Assembly (NCBI GenBank): GCA_964583615.1
Contig: CAZOWM010000025.1
Span: 1-50,379, forward strand
Origin: CAZOWM01 sp964583615
GTDB taxonomy: Bacteria > Spirochaetota > B62-G9 > DRHN01
Direction of reading: 5' to 3'
Length of the DNA stretch: 50,379 nt
Shown: in pieces, positions 42,752-50,379 of the stretch
Position numbering within the stretch: position 1 is the stretch's first letter
Layout: every line of letters starts with the position of its first letter
The notes under the pieces: model-generated
What the model was told of the DNA's origin: nothing
What the model saw: the letters and a program-made list of their open reading frames with translations, nothing else
Database searches by the model: none
Program-made: the position numbers and the translations under genes

Positions 42752-42778
42752 CTCCTTCCTATAGAATGGAAAAAGGAG
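42752..42778 (-). promoter_or_regulatory. Leader hairpin carrying a decoy ribosome-binding sequence
   Basis: In the transcribed strand CTCCTT...CC and GGAAGGAG pair around an 8-base loop with a 3-base bulge. The right arm continues as AAGGAGGTGAT, a long exact complement of the 16S rRNA 3' end, but it is followed only by a seven-codon ORF. The true ribosome site of the binding-protein gene is a second AAGGAGG about 40 bases later. The leader may protect the mRNA or act as a standby site. Confidence 0.4.
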
Positions 42779-42798
42779 TGAGATGAATACTTATACTT

Positions 42799-42826
42799 AT
42801 TATATCAAAAGGGATAAATGTGTAAA
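42799..42826 (-). promoter_or_regulatory. Promoter of the ABC transporter operon
   Basis: Minus-strand TTTACA (42821-42826), 16-bp spacer, TATAAT (42799-42804). Transcription would start near 42792 and give a leader of about 95 bases. This is among the best sigma-70 matches in the window. Confidence 0.65.
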
Positions 42827-42827
42827 C

Positions 42828-42842
42828 AGTTTTTATAAAACT
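42828..42842. promoter_or_regulatory. Palindromic operator candidate upstream of the -35 box
   Basis: AGTTTT-TAT-AAAACT: perfect 6-bp arms around three bases, touching the upstream edge of the TTTACA box. Position suits an activator or a steric repressor of the ABC operon. No regulator gene is encoded nearby. Confidence 0.45.
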
Positions 42843-42886
42843 CGCCTGTTTTTCAATACCCTGAAAACCTGCGCACACCGCAATTC

Positions 42887-43981
42887 CTATTGATTTTTCA
42901 TCACATCCGCAACTATCGGAAGAACCACATCGAGATACTCATATGGAAAATTTTCGCTCAACTCGAGCATAAAATTTTTTCTGTCACCCAGACTCTCCAA
43001 AAGAGTATGCAAATATGCTCGCACCTTCTCCTCCTTCTCATAACAGAGGAATGCAGGTATATTGGAAATGATCGTTTTATCTTTCCAGAGGGAGCTTGCT
43101 TCTTCAATCGGAAGATTTCCTCCCATTTCAGGCAGGGTAAAGGATTCTACAACATCGAAATCAGCGTTCTGTATCAAATGTTTGATACTGTTCAATTTCC
43201 CGTCAAAATGTATGGCTAAAACCTTTCCATTTTCATGAAGGAGCTTTGCATGCTTGTTGTAAAAGGGCACGCAGTACTTTTCAAACAGTTTCGGGGTGGT
43301 GATATCTCCGGTAAGATTATCAACCATCCATATCACCTCTGCAGGGGATTCTGCGATAACAGGAAACATCTCGTCCTGTTTCTGCTCAATCACTGCCATC
43401 AAATCCTCAACAAGCTGTGGATTGTCCATGAGGTCAAAGGTTATCCGTTCTGTGCCACACAGTTCTATCAGCATCTTCTGAAAAGGAGAGCGATCGATCA
43501 CGGCAAGCTGCACCCCGTCGTCGCCGAGAGTCTTTCGGGCCTCAATATAGCCGTCGTAGCATTCATGCACAACTGTGTTTTCAACCATATATCGAATGAC
43601 GTTATAGTCTTCAGGTGACGTAATAAAAAACTTCTTTACCCACAGGCTATGATAACCCGGTTCCTGCCGCAACTCCTCATACACGCTTCCCACCGGTGTG
43701 TCGTACGTACGGTAATAAACCCTTTCGCCGCCATCCCATGCAATCTTTACCGACATCTCAACGTTTTTTATTTCAGACTCAAGCATCCATCCATTCATGT
43801 GGCTCATACCTGGAGGTTGCCATGAGCACACGGGTGCCCACTGTATCCATCCGCACCCGCTGTTCCGCAGCTGCCGTTCGTTTGTTCCAGAGGGAAGAAG
43901 AAAACCTCCATACGCGGCCCAGGGAATATTTCCCTCATTTCGTTTCCGGTAGATTGAAAGCATCTGTTCTCTTAACGTCAC
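42887..43981 (-). CDS. Uroporphyrinogen decarboxylase (URO-D) family protein
   Basis: 364 residues from GTG 43981, chosen because GGAGG lies five bases upstream, the predicted promoter starts mRNA near 44019, and VTLREQMLSIYRKRNEGNIP matches the usual family start. The longer frame to 44023 would begin before that mRNA. The fold is the URO-D/MtaA (beta/alpha)8 barrel: DDGVQLAVIDRSPFQKMLIE, FEKYCVPFYNKHAKLLHENG (with a conserved Tyr), KVLAIHFDGKLNSIKHLI with the His-x-Asp-Gly motif, and FDVVESFTLPEMGGNLP. It lacks the Arg-rich N-terminal loop of true heme-pathway enzymes, so it is more like corrinoid-linked methyltransferases and sugar-locus members of unknown role. It follows the transporter locus and diverges from the kinase. 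Confidence 0.82.
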   Translation of the reverse strand: MTLREQMLSIYRKRNEGNIPWAAYGGFLLPSGTNERQLRNSGCGWIQWAPVCSWQPPGMSHMNGWMLESEIKNVEMSVKIAWDGGERVYYRTYDTPVGSVYEELRQEPGYHSLWVKKFFITSPEDYNVIRYMVENTVVHECYDGYIEARKTLGDDGVQLAVIDRSPFQKMLIELCGTERITFDLMDNPQLVEDLMAVIEQKQDEMFPVIAESPAEVIWMVDNLTGDITTPKLFEKYCVPFYNKHAKLLHENGKVLAIHFDGKLNSIKHLIQNADFDVVESFTLPEMGGNLPIEEASSLWKDKTIISNIPAFLCYEKEEKVRAYLHTLLESLGDRKNFMLELSENFPYEYLDVVLPIVADVMKNQ

Positions 43982-44025
43982 ACAATCCTCCATCTGCGTC
44001 TGAGTATGAAAATTGATTGCCATGC

Positions 44026-44054
44026 ATTATATATAATCAGCTATCCCAAGTAAA
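44026..44054 (-). promoter_or_regulatory. Promoter of the URO-D family gene
   Basis: Minus-strand TTTACT (44049-44054), 17-bp spacer, exact TATAAT (44026-44031). The start near 44019 leaves about 38 bases before GTG 43981, which supports that start codon. Confidence 0.6.
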
Positions 44055-44104
44055 GAAGTATTTCGTGCTCCTGAATTCTGTAGGAAAGAACACATTATCC
44101 CTGC

Positions 44105-44110
44105 TATAAT
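44105..44110 (+). promoter_or_regulatory. -10 element for the kinase gene
   Basis: Exact TATAAT on the plus strand, 41 bp before ATG 44152, without a recognisable -35 box at 16-18 bp. This suggests an activator-dependent promoter, divergent from the URO-D family promoter. Confidence 0.45.
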
Positions 44111-44151
44111 GAAATCACTCTTTTAAGAATACAGGATACAAGAGGTGCAAA

Positions 44152-45684
44152 ATGAAATCAGCGAGGATCATGGCCATTGATCTTGGAAATTCTGGGGGAA
44201 AATGCTTTGTGGGCACGTTTTCCGGAGATTCTTTTCAAATCGAGGAAATCAACCGGTTCGACAATGAAGGGGTTTCCTTTTTTCTCACAGACAGGAACGG
44301 GAAAATGGTTGAGAGGATCTACTGGGACGACACATACCTCTACCGCAATATCATAAACGGCCTTATACGCTACAGACGCGAATATTCGGATCACCTTGAC
44401 TCAATCGGCATCGATACGTGGGGACCTGACGGCCAGTTTATCACCCACGACGGGGAAATGGTCGGCAAAGTGTACTCATACAGAGACCACCGGCTTGATG
44501 AGATGATCGATGAATTGACGTCAAGAATTGACGCGTACCGTATCTACGAGATTACAGGCACACAGTTTCAACCCTTCAACATCAGCAACCAGCTCCTGTG
44601 GTTCATGCTCAACCGGAGCTATCTTTTACAGCCCGGATACAAGTTTCTTCCGATGCCCACTATTTTTTACTACTATCTCGGGAATATAAAAAAAATCGAC
44701 ACGACATGGGCAAGTGTGACTCAGCTCATGGATGCCCGAACGAAAACGTGGAGTAATGAAATTCTGAATAAGCTCGGCATTCCTTCCAATATTCTTCCAG
44801 AGATTGTACCCCCGGGCACATTTCTCGGAGAGCTTTCCACGCCAATTGTACATTATACCGGTTTGAAGAGGGTAAAACTCTACTCGGTAGGCTCCCATGA
44901 CACGGCGAGCGCCTTTGCAGCTGCTCCTGTAGAGGATGAGAACGATGCGCTTATTATCAGCTCAGGAACGTGGTCACTCATCGGAAAGCTTATTCCAGAA
45001 CCGATTACCACAAGGCAGGCATTGAATGCAAACATCAGTAATGAAGGTGGTATCGAAAACATCCGCTGCCTGAAAAACTGTATGGGTCTTTGGATAGTAC
45101 AGGAGCTCAGACGGACGTGGCGTGAGATGGACGGAAAAAAATTGGCATGGGATGAGATGATCCGTCTCATTGAGAACGCCTCGCCGTTCTCCTCCTTCGT
45201 CGACCCGGACAACACAACTTTTTACAACCAGAAAAATATGGAGGCCGCAATCGCCGAGTACTGCAGAAAAACGGGTCAGAAGATTCCCGAAAACAGAGGG
45301 ACATATCTCAGGGTTGTGTACGAGAGCCTTGCACTTAAATATCGTACCGTATCAGAGGAGATCGACCGCATTCCCGGAAAGAAACACAAAATGGTCCAGA
45401 TAGTCGGCGGCGGATGCAGAAATGAAACCCTGAATCAGTTTACCGCGAATGCCCTCGATTCAAATGTGTGCGCCGGCCCTGCAGATGCCACAGCTATCGG
45501 CAACATCATGGTCCAGGCCTTGGGAATGGGCATTATAGAGAGATTAGAAGATGCAGTGCCGTTTATAAGGGATGGGTTTTCTCTGCGGACCTATACTCCG
45601 GAAAAAACATCCCTGTGGAAAAAGGCGTATGAGCGATTTCTCTCTGTAATTGGGAAAGGCGATCGAAAGATCACTGAAATTTGA
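44152..45684 (+). CDS. FGGY-family carbohydrate kinase, rhamnulokinase-like
   Basis: 510 residues. The ATP-phosphate loop is MAIDLGNSGGKCFVG; LDSIGIDTWGPDGQFI and YSYRDHRLDEMIDEL match rhamnulokinases. The segment ITGTQFQPFNISNQLLWFML is close to the RhaB family, as are ISSGTWSLIGKLIPEP, NEGGIENIRCLKNCMGLWIV and VGGGCRNETLNQFTANALDS. It should phosphorylate a ketose, probably at O1, from ATP. The aldolase and LsrF-like genes beside it fit cleavage of the phosphorylated product. No rhamnose or fucose isomerase is adjacent, so L-rhamnulose is possible but unproven. LsrK is a distant member of the same superfamily. Ribosome site AGAGGTG. Confidence 0.85.
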   Translation: MKSARIMAIDLGNSGGKCFVGTFSGDSFQIEEINRFDNEGVSFFLTDRNGKMVERIYWDDTYLYRNIINGLIRYRREYSDHLDSIGIDTWGPDGQFITHDGEMVGKVYSYRDHRLDEMIDELTSRIDAYRIYEITGTQFQPFNISNQLLWFMLNRSYLLQPGYKFLPMPTIFYYYLGNIKKIDTTWASVTQLMDARTKTWSNEILNKLGIPSNILPEIVPPGTFLGELSTPIVHYTGLKRVKLYSVGSHDTASAFAAAPVEDENDALIISSGTWSLIGKLIPEPITTRQALNANISNEGGIENIRCLKNCMGLWIVQELRRTWREMDGKKLAWDEMIRLIENASPFSSFVDPDNTTFYNQKNMEAAIAEYCRKTGQKIPENRGTYLRVVYESLALKYRTVSEEIDRIPGKKHKMVQIVGGGCRNETLNQFTANALDSNVCAGPADATAIGNIMVQALGMGIIERLEDAVPFIRDGFSLRTYTPEKTSLWKKAYERFLSVIGKGDRKITEI

Positions 45685-45691
45685 ACATCCG

Positions 45692-46408
45692 CTATTCAGA
45701 AAAATAGAGATCCATGAGCGAACTGTTCAATACGGGATTCCCGTGCATGGGGATTTTTCTCATCCTCATCGTGTTCTCGAGATTTCTCACATCATCCTTT
45801 GAGATTTCTTTTATCTCTCCGATTGCAAGTGCCTGCAGAATCGATATTGAGGACGTCTCAAGAATATCCGTGAGCTCAAAAGCCCTCCCGATACTTCCTG
45901 AGCTCATTATTACGAGCCCGTGACTTTCCATTAAAAAAGCGTTGTACTTCTGAAGAAAAGGTTTGAAGCTGTCGGCAAGTTTCTGCGTGAGCGGCTCTGC
46001 ATAGGGTACGATGGGAACCGGGCCAACCTCCACAACAGTCTCAGGGAAAACGGGCCGCATGAGCCAGTTTGTACCCTCTGTGATCGCAAATGCATTGGTA
46101 TACGGCGGGTGGCAGTGAATTACCGCATTGATATCCGACCGTTCCTTAAAAAAAGTGAGATACATGGGAGTTTCACCGCTGGGATTTTTCGATCCCTCAA
46201 GCTTTTTTCCCGAAAGATCGATGAACACGAGATCCTCAGGCCCGATATTCCCTTTATACAGTCTCGTCGGTGTTATAAGGAGAAGATCATCCCCGAGCCG
46301 CCAGGAGAGGTTTCCTCCATGGCTCGTTACATACACCCTTTCGCCAAGCATTTTGCATACAGATAGGAATTCATTCACCTCAGTTTTGTATTTCTCCACA
46401 TAGCGCAT
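45692..46408 (-). CDS. Class II aldolase/adducin family protein (fuculose-1-phosphate aldolase-like)
   Basis: 238 residues. The phosphate-binding start GERVYVTSHGGNLSWRLGDD and the zinc ligands in AVIHCHPPYTNAFA (His-x-His) and LMESHGLVIMSSG (His) are the marks of class II aldolases and ribulose-phosphate 4-epimerases. Glu for deprotonation is expected near PSGETPMYL. A 1-phosphoketose aldolase would split the kinase product to DHAP and an aldehyde such as L-lactaldehyde. It converges on the kinase with a seven-base gap and is 109 bp downstream of the LsrF-like gene on the same strand. Confidence 0.85.
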   Translation of the reverse strand: MRYVEKYKTEVNEFLSVCKMLGERVYVTSHGGNLSWRLGDDLLLITPTRLYKGNIGPEDLVFIDLSGKKLEGSKNPSGETPMYLTFFKERSDINAVIHCHPPYTNAFAITEGTNWLMRPVFPETVVEVGPVPIVPYAEPLTQKLADSFKPFLQKYNAFLMESHGLVIMSSGSIGRAFELTDILETSSISILQALAIGEIKEISKDDVRNLENTMRMRKIPMHGNPVLNSSLMDLYFSE

Positions 46409-46517
46409 ACATCTCTCCCCTTCACAATGATCAGTTTAGATTAATTTCCTCTTTATCCGGTGGTTTTAAAAATCCCGGAGTGCCTCTTCGCTCATAATCC
46501 GCAGGCTCACATGTATT

Positions 46518-47405
46518 TTACCTTTTTTTTGGTTCTTTTTCCTTCAGTGTCATGTACAGATCAAAGGCTTTCTCGGGCTTCTCTTTTCCATGCACGATCG
46601 CTTTGATTGCCTGCATCATGGCCTGTGGGGCCTCGGACTGGAAAATATTTCTTCCCATGTCGACACCCGACGCCCCTTCATCAATGGCCCTGTATGCCAT
46701 GGTCAATGCATCGCGCTCAGGCCTCTTTTTCCCGCCTGCGATGACAATGGGAACAGGACACTGGGCGGTCACTGTTTCAAACCCTTCATCTATATAATAG
46801 GTTTTTACGTAGTGAGCCCCGAGTTCCGCGCAGATTCTCGTTGCGAGCCTGAAGTACTTGGCATTTCGCTCCATATCCCGTCCGACCGCAGTAACTGCCA
46901 TGGTCGGTATACCGTAACGCAAGCCCATATCCACGAGTTTTGTCATGTTTACAACCGACCGCGATTCGAACTCACCTCCGATGAACACCTGAATTGCAGT
47001 AGCACATACTCCCAGGCGTATCGCGTCCTCAATGTCCATCGCAATCTGCTCATCGGAAAGCTCCTTTAAGATACTGGGCCCACCTGAAGCCCGAATTACA
47101 ATGGGTTTCGTGATTGAAGGGGAAACGATACTTCGCAGTATTCCCCGTGTGAGCATTAACACGTCTGCATGAGGAACAAGAGGCATGATGTTGACATCGA
47201 TTCTTTCGAGCCCTGTGGTCGGGCCTTGAAAGTATCCATGATCGATGGCGAGCATTATCGTCCGGCCATCTTCGGGATTGAAAATCCGCGCAAGCCTGTT
47301 TTTCATCCCCCAGTCCAGCTCATTGGAGCCTTTCAGATAGAACAGCTCTGATTTTTGCGGCACATCAGTGTAAAAATTTTTTCCTTCTTTATCTGCTTCA
47401 GGCAT
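46518..47405 (-). CDS. lsrF: LsrF-like thiolase/class I aldolase
   Basis: 295 residues, extremely similar to enterobacterial LsrF as I recall it. Shared blocks include DWGMKNRLARIFNPEDGRT, DHGYFQGPTTGLERIDVNI, HADVLMLTRGILRS, GIPTMAVTAVGRDM, CPVPIVIAGGKK and DEGASGVDMGRNIFQS. The Schiff-base/catalytic Lys is K201 in YVKTYYIDEGF, against K203 in E. coli LsrF. In the AI-2 pathway LsrF moves an acetyl group from 3-hydroxy-2,4-pentadione-5-phosphate to CoA, giving DHAP and acetyl-CoA. None of lsrACDBRKG is adjacent in recognisable form; the gene lies with a rhamnulokinase-like kinase, a class II aldolase and a CUT1 importer. GGAGGAT precedes the ATG. Confidence 0.88.
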   Translation of the reverse strand: MPEADKEGKNFYTDVPQKSELFYLKGSNELDWGMKNRLARIFNPEDGRTIMLAIDHGYFQGPTTGLERIDVNIMPLVPHADVLMLTRGILRSIVSPSITKPIVIRASGGPSILKELSDEQIAMDIEDAIRLGVCATAIQVFIGGEFESRSVVNMTKLVDMGLRYGIPTMAVTAVGRDMERNAKYFRLATRICAELGAHYVKTYYIDEGFETVTAQCPVPIVIAGGKKRPERDALTMAYRAIDEGASGVDMGRNIFQSEAPQAMMQAIKAIVHGKEKPEKAFDLYMTLKEKEPKKR

Positions 47406-47479
47406 AACCGATCCTCCGTGTAAGAAAATTGTGAAATATTGTATAGTGTCTATATGTTGAGGTCAAAAGCATGCATTTA

Positions 47480-48046
47480 CTATTTTTCCGTAATACACTC
47501 AAGGTGCTTGAAATCATCCAACGTTAATCCTCTGCGTTCGATTTCATCTAAAATGAGCTCAACAGCCCAGCGGGCACCGTCGCCGACAACTGCACAGCAC
47601 TTGTCAGGTTTTTCATGCGCCCCTGCAGCTCTGAAAGCCTCTTTTTCTTCATCTTTCCTCAAATCAAAAGACCGTCCGAATATCTTTTCTTGTACACAGG
47701 AGCAAATAACGGTGCCATACTTCTCCAAGAACTTTTCGTGCAGTGCAGACGCCATGTGAAAGGAATCGTACTTCTCTTTTCTGCCGAACGTCGTTCCTTC
47801 TTCTTTTCTTGTCCGGCCAAAAAAGGTACTCATCACCATTATTCCACCGGAGTATCCGCCGCACAGACCGTCTATACATTCTCCCGCGCCGCCTGCGAGC
47901 CCGCTTCCTGCTTTGTACACATAATCATTTCTCACGCCAAGCGAATCCTGGATTGCAGCAATAGCACACTGTGCACACCCCCTGTAATCCTGCTCATACT
48001 TAAAACCGAGATCGTAGGCTTTCTGCATCATTTCCTTTTTTTCCAT
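47480..48046 (-). CDS. C_GCAxxG_C_C family protein
   Basis: 188 residues from ATG 48046, which has GGAGGT at good spacing. The conserved signature is visible: a lone Cys and Gly in DYRGCAQCAIAAIQDSLGV, then GGAGECIDGLCGGYSGGIMV, and more Cys in the second half (VICSCVQEKIFG, PDKCCAVVGDGARWAVELI). This family of redox- or metal-type small proteins is widespread in anaerobes and often found next to oxidoreductases; its function is not established. It is upstream of the lsrF-like gene by 74 bp and may belong to that operon. Confidence 0.85.
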   Translation of the reverse strand: MEKKEMMQKAYDLGFKYEQDYRGCAQCAIAAIQDSLGVRNDYVYKAGSGLAGGAGECIDGLCGGYSGGIMVMSTFFGRTRKEEGTTFGRKEKYDSFHMASALHEKFLEKYGTVICSCVQEKIFGRSFDLRKDEEKEAFRAAGAHEKPDKCCAVVGDGARWAVELILDEIERRGLTLDDFKHLECITEK

Positions 48047-48179
48047 CAAAAACCTCCGTTTATATGGATATTTTTTCTATTTTAGATGCAAAATATTTAT
48101 CAAATAATCATTATTTTTTAATATTTAAGTCCACTCTAAAAAGGTTTTATTTGTCCAAACCATTAGGAATTTGTAAATT

Positions 48180-49606
48180 ATGCCAATAAAAATCAATGGC
48201 ATAAAGGTAATCAATTCCATGTTTAAGAAAAATACAAAACATACTCAATCTGATATGTTCGGCCTTTTTAATACTCTCCCCGAGCGCATGAAGAAAAAAA
48301 TAGAAAAGTCCGAAGAATATACATTCTACAGACTCATTTTCTGTAATATCAAAGAAGATCTCTTCTCAAAACTCTACTCTGATACAAAAAGCCGTCCCAA
48401 TGCTCCCATTAATGCAATGGTTTCTTCTTTAACCCTGATGAATCGTTACAATTGGACCTATGAAGAGCTTTTCAAGAATATGGAGTTCAATATACTGACA
48501 AAGATCGCCCTGGGACTTGACTCCATTGACAAAATGCCCTTCTGTCCTGCAATCCTGTTTAATTTCCAAAACCGTCTGAGTAAACACTTCTCTGAGACGG
48601 GAGAAATCCTTCTGGAAAAGGTTTTCGACCAATTAACTGATAAACAGCTAAAAACCTTAAAGATAAAAACAAACATTCAAAGACCTGACTCCTTTGCAGC
48701 AGCTTCCAATATCAGGAATTACACTCGCCTGCAGCTGCTGGTAGAACTGATTATACGTATCTACCGGATACTCTCCGACGATGATAAAAAACGTTTCAAA
48801 GCTCAGTTTGAACACTATGTGAACAATACCTCGAGCCAGTATATCTACTCTCTTCAGGCTTCAGACATTCCCCATGAGATTGAGAAGATCGCAAAACTCT
48901 ATTACTCGATAGACAAGAACCTGAAACCCTCTTATGCAGACTGCGAAATCTTCAAAACCTTTGAGCGCGTGTACTCAGAGCAATTCATGGTTGTACAGCA
49001 AAAGGTTGAAATAAAGCCCCCTGAACAAACCCCAAGCTCTTCTGTGCAATCCCCAGATGATCTTGATGCCACATACAGAAAAAAGAACGGCAAAAAGATT
49101 AAAGGGCAATCAATCAACGTTATTGAAACTGCTCATCCTGAAAATCGGGTTAATTTGATAACCGATGTTTCCACAAACCCTGTAAACAAAGATGACAGCA
49201 AGGTATTAAACAAGCGTTTAGACACTATCAAGGAGAAATCACCTGAGCTTAACGAACTTCATTTCGATGGTGCATACGGGAGCACTGAAAACGACAAGAA
49301 GTGTGAGAAGAACGGCATAAGGTGATAGACTCTCTTCCTGAAGAACGAAGGAAACTCCGTAGCAACGTCGAGGCGACAGTCAACGAGTTTGTGTGCAAAA
49401 TGCCGAAGAGGAAGTTGAAAGTCAGAGGAGCGTTCAAGGCTTCGATCTTTGCCTTTTCTGTTGCAATGAGTGTAAACTTCGGGAGAATATTCCGGCTTAT
49501 ACAGGTTGATCCATCGTACTATAAGCCGACTTTTCTTTATTTTGCCATTTTTGTCAAAGATCAGTGTTCATTTTTTAGAAAATCTTGGGCCTATTTTGTT
49601 CAATAA
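48180..49606 (+). pseudogene. Degenerate IS1182-type transposase with internal deletion
   Basis: The first frame (48180-49324) has the N-terminal domain of IS1182-like DDE transposases (NAMVSSLTLMNRYNWTYEEL, CPAILFNFQNRLSKHF, DSFAAASNIRNYTRLQLLVE) and reaches ELHFDGAYGSTEND. It then stops at TGA 49325 region. Another frame from 49322 resumes with the family's C-terminal end, RRKLRSNVEATVNEFVCKMP and LKVRGAFKASIFAFSVAM. Roughly 100-150 residues between them, including part of the catalytic core, are missing. A few bases separate the two parts, so a deletion and not a lone frameshift is implied. The termini show only weak similarity (TCTAAAAA near 48135 against its complement near 49571-49580). 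AT-rich compared with neighbouring genes. Not mobile on its own. Confidence 0.75.
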
Positions 49607-49701
49607 CGTCTCCTTCAGATCTGCATACAGCTTTTTATATATTTCATATTTTATGATATCGAAAAAAGCATGGGCAAGAGATAACCATGAAGCAAAAAAA
49701 A

Positions 49702-49817
49702 CCTGGCGACGACCTACTCTCCCACACAGTTACCCGTGCAGTACCATCGGCGCTGGGGAGCTTAACTTCTGTGTTCGGGATGGGAACAGGTGTTTCCTCC
49801 CCGCCATGATCACCAGG
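49702..49817 (-). rRNA. rrf: 5S ribosomal RNA
   Basis: 116 bases. Closing stem CCTGGCGACGACC... at the left and CATGATCACCAGG at the right pair as the terminal helix. The internal consensus is plain on the minus strand: CCCATCCCGAACACAGAAG followed by TTAAG, and GGGAGAGTAGG near the 3' end. It is the last gene of the rRNA operon, 63 bp downstream of 23S. No clear stem with T-run follows it before the transposon remnant. Confidence 0.96.
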
Positions 49818-49880
49818 TTAATATTCAAAACTCATATAAGACGAAAACCGTTTAATTCGAAAAAGAGAAAATAAAATAAT

Positions 49881-50379
<499 letters not shown>

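Noticed and set aside
48120..49600. Terminal inverted repeats and target duplication of the IS remnant
   Set aside because: Only a short TCTAAAAA-type match was found near both ends; not enough to define boundaries.

Overview
The window looks like chromosomal DNA of a free-living, anaerobic, sugar- and uronate-using bacterium, most likely a spirochaete. The main support is a shortened division and cell-wall cluster (mraZ-rsmH-ftsL-murF-mraY-ftsW-ftsQ-ftsA-ftsZ, without ftsI, murE, murD, murG or murC) followed by a radical SAM gene and a tyrosine recombinase. That layout recalls Treponema. Anaerobe-type genes fit too: an MttB-family protein, a C_GCAxxG_C_C protein and a TRAP/uronate operon. 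The assignment is inferred from gene order and protein features, not from a database search.

Layout. 1-6000: 5'-truncated CPBP protease, then a minus-strand uronate operon (iclR, dctPQM, kduI, kduD), with a promoter overlapped by a 35-bp near-perfect palindrome upstream of iclR. 6000-9450: accessory stretch with a 58-codon orphan ORF, a 2TM-domain protein, an MttB-like methyltransferase, a probable truncated MTHFR-like gene and a flavodoxin. 9660-15360: minus-strand metabolic genes (fumC, a DHODH-like flavoprotein, a 61-aa Cys-rich protein, a nicotinate phosphoribosyltransferase-like enzyme, an ACT protein, paaK). 15430-35280: housekeeping block on the minus strand, read from high to low coordinates: ilvH-type ACT protein, a frameshifted phosphotransacylase, yggT, prfA, prmC, relA/spoT, then the dcw genes, radical SAM, xerC-type recombinase and mutS2. 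The dcw promoter has a 10-bp-phased MraZ-type operator.

35400-39430: plus-strand hypothetical protein, SDR, class I/II aminotransferase and group II PLP decarboxylase. 39450-48050: a carbohydrate locus with a CUT1 ABC importer lacking an ATPase gene, a URO-D-family protein, a rhamnulokinase-like kinase, a class II aldolase, a protein strikingly like LsrF (the last enzyme of AI-2 catabolism) and a C_GCAxxG_C_C protein. 48180-50379: an internally deleted IS1182-type transposase beside the 3' end of an rRNA operon (5S and partial 23S, minus strand).

How the genes work together. KduI and KduD would convert the uronate intermediate 5-dehydro-4-deoxy-D-glucuronate to 2-dehydro-3-deoxy-D-gluconate, after uptake by the TRAP system and under IclR control. 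The ABC/kinase/aldolase/LsrF block could import, phosphorylate and cleave a deoxysugar or AI-2-like compound. It is the best candidate for an undescribed pathway here, although no isomerase, ATPase or LsrR/LsrK/LsrG is seen. No CRISPR array, tRNA or phage module was recognised.
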